The position numbers and the translations under genes are program-made. The notes under the pieces are model-generated. The model did not search any database. It was not told the origin of the DNA and worked only from the letters and a program-made list of their open reading frames with translations. Positions 9,615 through 17,030 of a DNA stretch of 64,000 nucleotides are shown piece by piece (the first letter of the stretch is position 1; each line of letters starts with the position of its first letter). Origin of the DNA: Syntrophaceae bacterium UBA6078 (GTDB taxonomy: Bacteria > Desulfobacterota > Syntrophia > Syntrophales > UBA2210); assembly GCA_002428735.1 (NCBI GenBank), contig DIXO01000053.1:4304-68303 (forward strand). Direction: 5' to 3'.

Positions 9615-9846
9615 AATACACCTCGATAATTATAGATTTCTTTTCGCAATGCCAACAGGCCACCCATTTTCTTGACAGATGGCAATGATAATCGAATGTT
9701 CCTATTTTCCCAAAATTCGGCCATTCATTCCTGATGGGACCTTTTTCCCGCAAGTCATCGATCAGGTTCACGAGTGCCTTTTGAATAGCCTCCGGTAATT
9801 TCCCAATATCCTTAAGAACCTTCTTTTTCACCAGAACTTCGTACAT
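9583..9846 (-). CDS. RelE/ParE-superfamily toxin
   Basis: An 87-aa toxin-like protein, usual length for the family. It has an N-terminal helix pair (KDIGKLPEAIQKALVNLIDD), basic beta-strand residues and a GTFDYHCHLSRKWVACW core with the Arg/Lys and Tyr/His residues used by RelE-like ribosome-dependent RNases. First gene of the pair with the XRE antitoxin. The start ATG lies only 5 bp beyond the best -10 box, so the transcript may be leaderless. Confidence 0.82.
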   Translation of the reverse strand: MYEVLVKKKVLKDIGKLPEAIQKALVNLIDDLREKGPIRNEWPNFGKIGTFDYHCHLSRKWVACWHCEKKSIIIEVYYAGSRENAPY

Positions 9847-9851
9847 GGCTA

Positions 9852-9880
9852 TTTGTAACCTAATAATGATTACATGTCAA
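9852..9880 (-). promoter_or_regulatory. Promoter and operator of the RelE/XRE pair
   Basis: On the minus strand, TTGACA (9875-9880) and TACAAA (9852-9857) are spaced by 17 bp. The spacer and -10 are covered by an inverted repeat TGTAA-N11-TTACA (9854-9874), well placed for repression by the antitoxin. The toxin start at 9846 is almost at the predicted transcription start. Confidence 0.6.
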
Positions 9881-9929
9881 TGTTAAATTTCAACGAGGCA
9901 CAATCTCGATTTTTTCTGATTTCCAACCA

Positions 9930-9958
9930 AAAATCCCTGCATCGAAAACATTATATAT
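9930..9958 (+). repeat. Dispersed repeat, copy 1 (upstream of the transfer operon)
   Basis: A 29-bp sequence, AAAATCCCTGCATCGAAAAC followed by ATTATATAT, identical to copies at 21055 and 35843. Here it is followed by an AAGGAG-like segment and lies 65 bp before the zinc-ribbon gene. The TATATAT end could be part of a -10 region, so it may be a shared promoter or regulator site of the element. Confidence 0.75.
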
Positions 9959-10022
9959 TAAGGAGCTATCGCGGCGGGATCACGCCTCGACTCATCAAGA
10001 CACAAGTAAATCAGGAGGTCAC

Positions 10023-10370
10023 ATGGAAAACAAGCGCGAAGAGCTGGGCAAGTGCCCGGAATGCGGGAAACCGGTCTACGAGGGGAAAAAGTCTTACTAT
10101 TGCTCGGGTTACAAGGAGGGATGCAGGTTCGTGCTGTGGAAGAACAGCCTCGACCGGCTCGGGCACGCCGACATCACCCCCGCCCAGGCCAGGATGTTGC
10201 TGAACAACGAGACGGTCGCCTTCACCGGTCTCAAGTCCAGGGCCGGCAACGAATTCGACGCCGAGGGGAAACTCGCCAAAAACGAGACCTACGGATGGCA
10301 GATCGGCCTCATCTTCGGCGATGCCGGCAAGGAAAAGCAACCGCCCTCCGGGCAGGAAGAAAACGAATAA
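10023..10370 (+). CDS. Topoisomerase-type zinc-ribbon protein
   Basis: A 115-aa protein resembling the C-terminal zinc-ribbon repeat of bacterial topoisomerase I/III. It has CPECGKPVYEGKKSYYC followed by a fourth Cys in EGCRFVLWK (about residues 11-37), then the accompanying LLNNETVAFTGLKSRAG and EFDAEGKLA segment. There is no topoisomerase catalytic domain, so it is probably a stand-alone single-stranded nucleic acid binding protein. It has a strong GGAGGT site and is the first gene after repeat copy 1 in the transfer operon. Confidence 0.75.
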   Translation: MENKREELGKCPECGKPVYEGKKSYYCSGYKEGCRFVLWKNSLDRLGHADITPAQARMLLNNETVAFTGLKSRAGNEFDAEGKLAKNETYGWQIGLIFGDAGKEKQPPSGQEENE

Positions 10371-10418
10371 ACAAAAAAGTCAATAAACGGCATTTTCAAT
10401 AAACCAATAAACAAAAAA
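10366..10418 (+). repeat. AT-rich short direct repeats
   Basis: CAATAAAC occurs at 10381, 10397 and 10405, and AATAAACAAAAAA at 10366 and 10406. The block lies between the zinc-ribbon and transglycosylase genes, inside a transfer operon. It could be an iteron-like or oriT-associated site, but no nick-site consensus is recognisable. Confidence 0.4.
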
Positions 10419-10482
10419 ACGGTAAACGTGAGCCCCCTCTCGGGGATTCCGACCATAGCGACTCGGCAGGGGAGGAAAAGTA

Positions 10483-10893
10483 ATGAAAAAAGTCGTCGTT
10501 CTCTTTTCATTACTTTTCCTCTTTCCCATGGGGCAACTCCATGCCTTCTGCTTCGAGGAGGCGGGGTCCATCTATAACGTCTCCCCTCAGCTTCTCTGGG
10601 CCATAGCCAGGGTGGAAAGCAGTTTTCGGCCTGACGCTCTCAACCGCAACGCCGATGGTTCGTATGACTACGGGCTCATGCAGATCAATTCCTCATGGGC
10701 GCGGGTCCTGGGAAAGGAACTTTGGTCCTCTCTGGGCGACCCGTGCACGAACGTAAAGGTCGGTGCCTGGATCATCTCCGATTGCATCCGAAAGTACGGC
10801 TATACCTGGGAAGCGGTCGGGGCCTATAACGCCACCAAGAAACACAAGCGCGCCGGGTACGCCAGGAAGGTATACATGGCCCTGCGGAAATGA
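10483..10893 (+). CDS. Conjugation-associated lytic transglycosylase
   Basis: A 136-aa secreted SLT-domain enzyme (VirB1/IagB/TrbN type) that opens peptidoglycan locally for the secretion channel. Signal peptide at residues 1-20 ending LHA, catalytic Glu in AIARVESSFRPDALN (about residue 46), and the conserved YDYGLMQINSSWA motif. Length is normal for these short enzymes. It has a GGGGAGGAAAAG ribosome site and is followed by the NusA-like gene with a 4-bp gap. Confidence 0.9.
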   Translation: MKKVVVLFSLLFLFPMGQLHAFCFEEAGSIYNVSPQLLWAIARVESSFRPDALNRNADGSYDYGLMQINSSWARVLGKELWSSLGDPCTNVKVGAWIISDCIRKYGYTWEAVGAYNATKKHKRAGYARKVYMALRK

Positions 10894-10897
10894 CCCT

Positions 10898-11641
10898 ATG
10901 TTCGATGTTCGTGAACTCGCAGATATTTATGGAGTACCTGAAGAAACCGTAAAAGTGGAACTCCTGGAATCGCTCTCCAACTCGCTTGCCGCTGTTTTCG
11001 GCACCGAGATAGAAGTCCTGTCGAGCGAAGCAGGTAACCTGGAAATTTACTCGTACCGGGACTTGTCCGGCGACCTCCAGGTCAGGAGTTTGCCTGTTTC
11101 CAGCATCGGAAGACACGCGATAAAAAGGATCCGGCGCGACCTCTCTCTTTCCCTGGCCAAAATACGGGTTCTTCGTGATTACGATCTCTGCAGTGACCTC
11201 GTCGGGTGCGTTGTCGAGGGCATGGTGATGAAGGCGGTGAACCACGGATCACTGTCCATACAGCTGCTGGCGAACGGCCCCTGCAATCCCAAGAACCTCG
11301 CCGGCTCATGCCCTTACCGGTTCCAGATACCGAAGGAACGGGGGGCATATCGTCCCGGAGATGTCCTGTCGTTCCAGGTTCAGAAGGTGTCCCCCATCAT
11401 GGAAAACGGTATGCCCCGGCTCGAAATCACCTTGGGCAGGAACGGCAGGGGACTGGTCGAAAGTCTTATCATGAAGCAAGTCCGGGGACTCTCCTCCGGA
11501 AGAGACGTAAAGGTCAGGTGTGTGAAGAGGATCGCCGGAGCTTACTCGAAAGTCGTCTCAACCGAGCCGATTCCCCTTCATGTCATCAAGAGCGTCTCGG
11601 ACGAATTGAAGGAGTACATACGAGTGGTGAGGAAAGCATGA
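10898..11641 (+). CDS. NusA/S1-like protein of the transfer operon
   Basis: A 247-aa protein. Residues 1-85 recall the NusA N-terminal domain (LESLSNSLAAVFGTEIEV then a dimer-like beta region), and about residues 110-180 look like an S1/OB RNA-binding fold (LVGCVVEGMVMKAVNHGSLS). KH domains are not obvious. NusA controls RNA polymerase pausing and antitermination; a NusA-like fragment in a conjugation operon could act as an operon-specific antiterminator, which is inference. It overlaps traD by 4 bp (ATGA), so the two are translationally coupled. The ATG at 10898 is chosen; the frame stays open further upstream inside the transglycosylase gene. Confidence 0.55.
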   Translation: MFDVRELADIYGVPEETVKVELLESLSNSLAAVFGTEIEVLSSEAGNLEIYSYRDLSGDLQVRSLPVSSIGRHAIKRIRRDLSLSLAKIRVLRDYDLCSDLVGCVVEGMVMKAVNHGSLSIQLLANGPCNPKNLAGSCPYRFQIPKERGAYRPGDVLSFQVQKVSPIMENGMPRLEITLGRNGRGLVESLIMKQVRGLSSGRDVKVRCVKRIAGAYSKVVSTEPIPLHVIKSVSDELKEYIRVVRKA

Positions 11642-13005
11642 TTGCCCGGTTCCTTAAAAGTTTTGCCAGCGGCGGGAAGAGCGAAAGAAAAATTTCCCGA
11701 ACAATTCTCGGTCTCGGACATGGGATGTCTGACCCCGGCACGTCCATGAAAATCGCTGTCCCTGATTCATCCCGGAAGGGCCATTTCTGGTGTTTCGGAA
11801 CCACCCGGGTGGGGAAGACCCGAATCATGGAGAACATGGTCGAGCAGGATGTTCGGAAAGGCTACAGCGTCGTCGTCATCGACCCGAAGGGGGACATCGA
11901 TCTCTTCTCCAAAATCGTGCAGGTCGCCTTTGAGGAAGGTCGGGACCGCGAACTTATCCTCGTCACGCCAATCTATCCCCACCTGAGCGCCGTCATCGAT
12001 CCCCTGGCTTACTACTACATGCCCGAGGAACTGGTGGGGCACATCGTTTCCGGGGTGGAGGTAGGGAAGGAGCGGTTCTTCTTCAACGTCGCCTACGAGA
12101 TCAGCCTCGTGATCGTCCAGGCGCTCATCATGCTCGCCGCCTGGCAGGGAAAGGCCAAAAGTTTCAACCTGAACGACGTCAAAAACAAGATGTCTCGGGA
12201 AGAGCTCGAAAAGCTTAAAGGCCAGATTGACTGCATCGACACCGAAGATGCAAAGCAACTCTCCTCGGATATCCAGAAGATCCTGAACTCTCCCCAAGAC
12301 TATTATGGGAAAGTATCGTCGTCACTCCGTGTTGCCCTGATGGAGCTCACGAGCGGAAACATCGGGAAGGTCGTGGGAAAGGCCGACGAGAACCGGTTCA
12401 TCGACCGCCTGGAAAAGGGAAAACCCGTGATCATGGTGGTCCACCTCGGCTCCCTTATTACCCGCAAGGCTGCGTTCACTCTGGGAAAGGTGGTCATTTC
12501 GATGGTCCAGAGCTTCGTGGGGAGAGTCTTCTCGTCCGGCAGAAAAGTTACTCCTCCCCTTTGCCTTTACATCGACGAGTGTCAGAATGTCCTCTACTAC
12601 GGGATCGAGGATCTCTTCGCCAAGGCCGGCGGGGCAGACGTATGGGTCCACGGCTTCGCCCAGTCCGTCTCCCAGCTCTACGCCATGATCGGGAAGGATT
12701 ACGGGAACGCCATCCTCGACAACACCAATACCAAGCTCTTCATGCGGGTCCCCGACACGGACACGGCCTCGTACGTAGCCAAGCACTTCGGGGAGTTTCG
12801 GCGCTATTCTCCGATTCTCAACGTGGACGGCGGAGTGTCGGTTCGGGAAGAGGAGGACACGATCCTGAAGCCCTCCGACATTCTCGAACTCGCAGAAAGG
12901 GATTTCTATCTCATGACTTATTCCGGCCTGTTCCGCGGGCGGAGTCTCGATGTCTCTACACTTTACCTGGAAATCAAGTTCCCGGACCTCACGGCGGAGT
13001 CATGA
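11638..13005 (+). CDS. traD: TraD-type coupling ATPase
   Basis: Type IV coupling protein that hands the relaxase-DNA complex to the secretion channel. A 455-aa RecA-like ATPase with Walker A FGTTRVGKTRIM (about residues 58-69; TTRVGKT in place of the usual GxxGxGKT), Walker B-like YSVVVIDPKGD, and a second conserved block LCLYIDECQNVLY with GFAQSVSQL, typical of TraD/TraG ATPases. The N-terminal membrane anchor usual for VirD4/TraD is absent or minimal. It lies between the NusA-like gene and the relaxase candidate, overlapping both by 4 bp, as traI/traD neighbours do in MOBH elements. Confidence 0.87.
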   Translation: MIARFLKSFASGGKSERKISRTILGLGHGMSDPGTSMKIAVPDSSRKGHFWCFGTTRVGKTRIMENMVEQDVRKGYSVVVIDPKGDIDLFSKIVQVAFEEGRDRELILVTPIYPHLSAVIDPLAYYYMPEELVGHIVSGVEVGKERFFFNVAYEISLVIVQALIMLAAWQGKAKSFNLNDVKNKMSREELEKLKGQIDCIDTEDAKQLSSDIQKILNSPQDYYGKVSSSLRVALMELTSGNIGKVVGKADENRFIDRLEKGKPVIMVVHLGSLITRKAAFTLGKVVISMVQSFVGRVFSSGRKVTPPLCLYIDECQNVLYYGIEDLFAKAGGADVWVHGFAQSVSQLYAMIGKDYGNAILDNTNTKLFMRVPDTDTASYVAKHFGEFRRYSPILNVDGGVSVREEEDTILKPSDILELAERDFYLMTYSGLFRGRSLDVSTLYLEIKFPDLTAES

Positions 13006-14393
13006 AAACGATCACGACGATCCTTTTCATCCTCGCTGTCGGCTGCCTCGCGATTTATGCCATATGCATATACATTTCCGCCTTGTGTAAATCACGAAAT
13101 CCCGGAATATCTTCCTTAAAGGAAAAACGGGAGACCGCCTTGGAGGGTCTTGCGGGGATCTGGACGCAAAAGCGGAAGGAGGAATCATCCCCCGAAAAAG
13201 ACGAGGACGAACCAAGAAAGGAACCGGAGAAGAAACAGAGTGGAACTCATAAGCCCGATGCCGTCTCTTTCCGCGATCCGGATTTGAACGCATTTTACAT
13301 CGAAAATGTACGCAATAAGGCTGGGTTTCCTCACGGGGCGAGGCAGGTTGCCGAGGGTATCCTGGATATCTTGGACAGGGAAGGAGATTGTCCCTCGGTT
13401 GTCAATACCCACGGGGAGATCGAGGCCAGCATGGAAACGGGCGCTTACAACCGCCTGGCCCGGGTCACCTTGCGCAAGCACGCCTTTGACACGGCCAAGG
13501 AGATGCTTCGCCTGATCGATCCCGGTCCGATGACGCCCCTGGCAATCATCGCCGCCCTCGGCCACGACCTCGGAAAGATCCCCGCTTACAGGCAACATCT
13601 CTACTCCCTGGGGGACCATCCAGTCATCAGTGTCACCATCCTGGACAAGATCCCGGGATTCTCCGAGATGCCAAACAGAGGGGATATCATCACGGCCATC
13701 CGGGACCATCACCGCAAACCGATCGATTTCTTCTCGATCAAGCTCAAGGAGGCCGATCAGGAGGCAAGGAAAAAGGAACTCGCACGAAACTTCTCCCTCG
13801 GAGATACCAGAACTGGCCGGGAATCAACCTCCCGGGAAGAAGAGACGCCAAGACGGGCTGCTTCAGCCGGCAGAGAGACAATTTCCTGGGATGACGAAAA
13901 CAAGACAGAAGGCAGAAAGAGAAAAGGAAAACCCAAGGAGGTCGAAATTCCCTGGTACAACGGAAAAGCGATTCTTCAGGAAATCGCCGGGCGCATCAAC
14001 AAGGTTGACGAGGGCCGGTGGGAGGCCTTCTCCATGGCGAACGGGTATGTCTACGTCCAGGTCGGCCTCCTGTGGTCGATCGCTAAGAAGGTGGCACGGA
14101 TGAACGGCGATCCCTCCGTCTTGATCGCAGACTCCGACGGTGAGTTGAGAGCGAATATCCTCTACTCCATCGTGGAGCGGCTCAAGACGGAGGAGAACGC
14201 GATCGCGCGGGGACTCATCCGCGACGGATACTTCAGCGCACCCTTCGTAGTCAGTATGCAGGAAGGGACGGTTCATCCCAAGGCGTCGTACGTGCCGTTC
14301 AACCTTGAGGCTTTCGGGATGCTCACTTCGGAACTGGAGTCTCAAAAATACGGCAAGGTAAGAGAAATCGCCGATGTCACGCCTAAGTGGTAA
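13002..14393 (+). CDS. traI: HD-domain TraI-like (MOBH) relaxase candidate with membrane anchor
   Basis: A 463-aa protein resembling the TraI_2 domain of MOBH relaxases, which use an HD metal site rather than the HUH fold. Residues 5-27 form a membrane helix; a charged linker follows; the HD core reads RKHAFDTAKEML, AALGHDLGKIP and GDHPVISV, then AIRDHHRK. The C-terminal part (EIPWYNGKAILQEI onward) matches the remainder of that domain family. Full MOBH TraI proteins are longer (about 700 aa) and usually lack an N-terminal anchor. The start at 13002 overlaps traD (ATGA). An alternative is an HD phosphohydrolase with no nicking role, but the traD linkage favours relaxase. Confidence 0.7.
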   Translation: MKTITTILFILAVGCLAIYAICIYISALCKSRNPGISSLKEKRETALEGLAGIWTQKRKEESSPEKDEDEPRKEPEKKQSGTHKPDAVSFRDPDLNAFYIENVRNKAGFPHGARQVAEGILDILDREGDCPSVVNTHGEIEASMETGAYNRLARVTLRKHAFDTAKEMLRLIDPGPMTPLAIIAALGHDLGKIPAYRQHLYSLGDHPVISVTILDKIPGFSEMPNRGDIITAIRDHHRKPIDFFSIKLKEADQEARKKELARNFSLGDTRTGRESTSREEETPRRAASAGRETISWDDENKTEGRKRKGKPKEVEIPWYNGKAILQEIAGRINKVDEGRWEAFSMANGYVYVQVGLLWSIAKKVARMNGDPSVLIADSDGELRANILYSIVERLKTEENAIARGLIRDGYFSAPFVVSMQEGTVHPKASYVPFNLEAFGMLTSELESQKYGKVREIADVTPKW

Positions 14394-14471
14394 GGACGGA
14401 GATTATTCACACCTGACCGGTAGCCTTATATTTGCAGCAGGACGGTAGTACGAAGATGTACCAACATACTT

Positions 14472-15392
14472 TCATATGGTGCTATCTTCAAGGTGATTTG
14501 AGGGGGCGGCAGCATGAAATATATGGAGGAAAGCCATTTCGGCTTCTTCACACCTTCTAACCAGTTTCAGCCATGCGACCACCTTACGATACCCCAGTGG
14601 GCCGTCAGCAACACAATTACCCCAAAAACTCCGGTACCATGCAAAAGCGGTGAAGTCGTGTCTGGAGATATAACGCAAGAGTCCGCGTACAGCCATCAGG
14701 GCGCTGATGAAAGACACGACAAAACCGACTGCAAGGCTCCATGTCATGCTGGTATCGAATATTTTCCAATGACAGAACAGATCATAGACCGCCGCAACAG
14801 TGAGGGTCGGGATGGCGAGGAAAAAGGAAAACTCAGTAGCCGCCCTGCGGGACAAGCCAAAGAAAAGACCGCCGATGATCGTGGCGCCCGATCGTGATGT
14901 TCCAGGGATCAGTGCCAAGCATTGGATAAAGCCAACCTTGAGCGCATCTTTCCAGGTCATCTCGGACACATCCTCAATACGCACAATATGCCGCCGCCGC
15001 TCAGCCCAGAAGATTACAAAGCCGCCGGTGATGAACGCAGTGGCTACGGGCACTGGCGAAAAAAGATATTCTTTGATCATTGTTCCAAACAAGAAGGCCA
15101 TGAATCCAGCCGGTACAAACGCTATCAGGAGATTACCCAGAAAGCGCATTGACTGAGGATTTTCACCAATTCCAGTCAAGACCTGGATCAACTTCTTCCG
15201 ATACTCCCAGCAAACGGCCAGAATGGCACCTAACTGAATGAAGACTTCGAACATTCCCCGCCTGTCTTCCGACATAAAATCCAGTAGGTCTCCGGCTATG
15301 ATCAGATGTCCTGTACTGGAGATGGGAAGGAACTCCGTCAATCCTTCCACAATCCCCATAATCATTGCTTTAAATAGTATAATCAGATCCAT
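14472..15392 (-). CDS. uppP: Undecaprenyl-diphosphatase UppP/BacA with frameshifted C-terminus
   Basis: Integral membrane phosphatase recycling undecaprenyl diphosphate for cell-wall synthesis. Motifs EGLTEFLPISSTGHL and PGTSRSGATIIGG are intact, with about seven membrane helices. After FAWYR (about residue 254) the frame slips: the annotated tail is hydrophilic and unlike UppP, whereas the +1 frame reads VFGVIVLLTAHWGIV and stops at 14567, the expected end. A single extra base at 14630 explains this. It may be a real inactivating or tail-altering mutation, or an assembly error. Confidence 0.88.
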   Translation of the reverse strand: MDLIILFKAMIMGIVEGLTEFLPISSTGHLIIAGDLLDFMSEDRRGMFEVFIQLGAILAVCWEYRKKLIQVLTGIGENPQSMRFLGNLLIAFVPAGFMAFLFGTMIKEYLFSPVPVATAFITGGFVIFWAERRRHIVRIEDVSEMTWKDALKVGFIQCLALIPGTSRSGATIIGGLFFGLSRRAATEFSFFLAIPTLTVAAVYDLFCHWKIFDTSMTWSLAVGFVVSFISALMAVRGLLRYISRHDFTAFAWYRSFWGNCVADGPLGYRKVVAWLKLVRRCEEAEMAFLHIFHAAAPSNHLEDSTI

Positions 15393-15545
15393 CGAGCGAC
15401 GTCATCCTTCCCCGGGTCTCTTTACCATGAAAAGAACTGAAACACGAACAACAAAGAATGCCGGTCAATCGATGGAGCTTGACTTCTCTGAATTCACGAT
15501 CACGGAGCCGTTGATGCCCAATTATGAGTTGGACCTTCCTCGATA

Positions 15546-16364
15546 TCAGAACCGGAAAGCAAGGCCAGCGAGAAACGAAATATCCGGTTCTGTACCGCTG
15601 ATACCCCATTTGACACCGGCGTCGATATCGATGCTTTCCGTCAGGGAGTAGATGACCCCTCCAAGAGCGAAAACCGGATGGGTATCGGACTCGACATCCG
15701 AATTATGTTCCATTCCTACATTGGCAACTAGTCTCACACGTTTCGCCACTTGAAGTTCCGCTGCAAAAGATGCACTCCAAATATCCCTTCTGTTGGCGTC
15801 CTCATCGGCAGGCAGCTTGTAATCATTATGGGTAATGCCGAAGTTGAAGTGGAAAGCCCATGGATCCTTTGCATACGTGGCAATGGTGGTGATGCCGTAT
15901 GACGACCGCCCGTTGCCGAGTCCCTTGTCTTCGTCTCCGGTGGGAAGCGTCACAGACGGTTTGAGGGCGAATGACAAACCTTCATGTTCAAAGAAGCGCC
16001 ACTTCATGGAAAAGGACAGATCCGCCGGACCGTCATTCCGGATTGTCCCTTCAGAGTCTTTGGTGCTTGTCCAGCTATAGGGAGTTTCAAGAACCAGATC
16101 GAGTGAATCGAATAGGCCATAGGATAACGCCGCCTTGGCCTCCCAGTTCTCGGATTTCACACCTTTTTCGTCGTCATGGTCGTACTGGCCGGTCAACTCG
16201 ATCTGGGTCTTTCCCTTTCCCTGGGTTCCAGTATCGTCGGTTATCAAGGGATGACCTCCAAAGGCTGGAACAGCTCCGAGCATCACAGTTAAGGCCACCG
16301 TCACAACGAGACAGGAAAGTCTCTTGTTCATCATCATAAAAAAACCCTTTTGAATTCGCTTCAT
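15546..16364 (-). CDS. Outer-membrane beta-barrel, MetA-pathway/transporter-like
   Basis: A 272-aa secreted beta-barrel of the Phenol_MetA_deg-type family (putative outer-membrane channels). Signal peptide to about residue 36 (VPAFGGHPLITDDTGTQGKG follows cleavage), alternating amphipathic strands and a C-terminal LAGLAFRF ending in Phe, the outer-membrane insertion signal. Substrate unknown. It lies between uppP and the feo operon on the same strand but is separated from feo by a strong terminator. Confidence 0.75.
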   Translation of the reverse strand: MKRIQKGFFMMMNKRLSCLVVTVALTVMLGAVPAFGGHPLITDDTGTQGKGKTQIELTGQYDHDDEKGVKSENWEAKAALSYGLFDSLDLVLETPYSWTSTKDSEGTIRNDGPADLSFSMKWRFFEHEGLSFALKPSVTLPTGDEDKGLGNGRSSYGITTIATYAKDPWAFHFNFGITHNDYKLPADEDANRRDIWSASFAAELQVAKRVRLVANVGMEHNSDVESDTHPVFALGGVIYSLTESIDIDAGVKWGISGTEPDISFLAGLAFRF

Positions 16365-16455
16365 TGTTTATTTCTCCTTTCATCCGTTTTGTTTTTTCTC
16401 GCTGTAAGTGTTGATGGAACTTTCTTCGGGATTCAAACCGGGGTGTTGAATCGCG

Positions 16456-16532
16456 AAAAAAAAGGGCGTGACGGATACGGCCTTTTTCAGGCCGATACGC
16501 CACGCCCTCACTTCCCGACTCCAGGAGTCGGG
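16456..16532 (-). terminator. Rho-independent terminator of the feo operon
   Basis: On the minus strand a long stem (GGGCGTG at 16501-16507 read in complement, pairing with 16464-16470, with an inner GGCCT/AGGCC stem) is followed by eight T. Just before it lies a 9-1-9 palindrome at 16514-16532 (arms CCCGACTCC/GGAGTCGGG). Confidence 0.85.
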
Positions 16533-16560
16533 CCGTAGGATCGATCAGGTTACGTATGGA

Positions 16561-16827
16561 TCAGATATTTTCTGCCAATATCCGGATTAACTTTTTTCTC
16601 AACGCCTCAAGTCGGGGCGACTTGAAAGCCTTCCGGGAATCCTCCAGAACTTCTATCACCTCCAAGAGGGTTTCCCTCATCACAATCGAATGGCGGCAAT
16701 CCAGAGACAGACAGGCTGCAACTGTTCCCTCATCCCCTTCCCGCAGGCATTCAAGAAGACGCTCATGCTCTTTGAGCCGCATCTCAATATTCCGGATGCT
16801 GTTGCTCAATGCTTCCTGTGCATTCAT
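16561..16827 (-). CDS. Small helical protein at the end of the feo operon
   Basis: An 88-aa, almost wholly helical protein that I cannot assign, with two cysteines in VAACLSLDCRHS near the middle and a basic C-terminus. It overlaps the preceding Cys-rich gene by 1 bp, so it is translated from the feo transcript; a role in iron handling is an inference from position only. Confidence 0.6.
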   Translation of the reverse strand: MNAQEALSNSIRNIEMRLKEHERLLECLREGDEGTVAACLSLDCRHSIVMRETLLEVIEVLEDSRKAFKSPRLEALRKKLIRILAENI

Positions 16828-17018
16828 TAGCCGCTCTCCCGGGTAGCCGGATGGATATCCTCTGCACCGTCACGCTTCATCCGGTCAAGACTGGTACAGC
16901 AGTCTTTATTTCCACAGCACTGGCAGTGGTTCTTTCCCCGCAACGTCCTGTACAGAGAGACGCTGATCCATAAAAACGCGGAACCGACAATCAATCCGAT
17001 CATTATTGTTTCAAACAT
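16827..17018 (-). CDS. FeoB-associated Cys-rich membrane protein
   Basis: A 63-aa protein with one N-terminal membrane helix (residues 3-25) and a short cysteine cluster HCQCCGNKDCC (about residues 31-41). Such proteins commonly follow feoB in bacteria and are thought to assist or shield iron at the transporter exit. It starts 13 bp after feoB ends. Confidence 0.75.
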   Translation of the reverse strand: MFETIMIGLIVGSAFLWISVSLYRTLRGKNHCQCCGNKDCCTSLDRMKRDGAEDIHPATRESG

Positions 17019-17030
17019 GCATTCCTCTTT

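Noticed and set aside
12561..13001. Upstream extension of the relaxase candidate frame by about 150 codons
   Set aside because: It is arginine-rich shadow sequence inside traD; the ATG at 13002 overlaps the traD stop in the usual coupled way.
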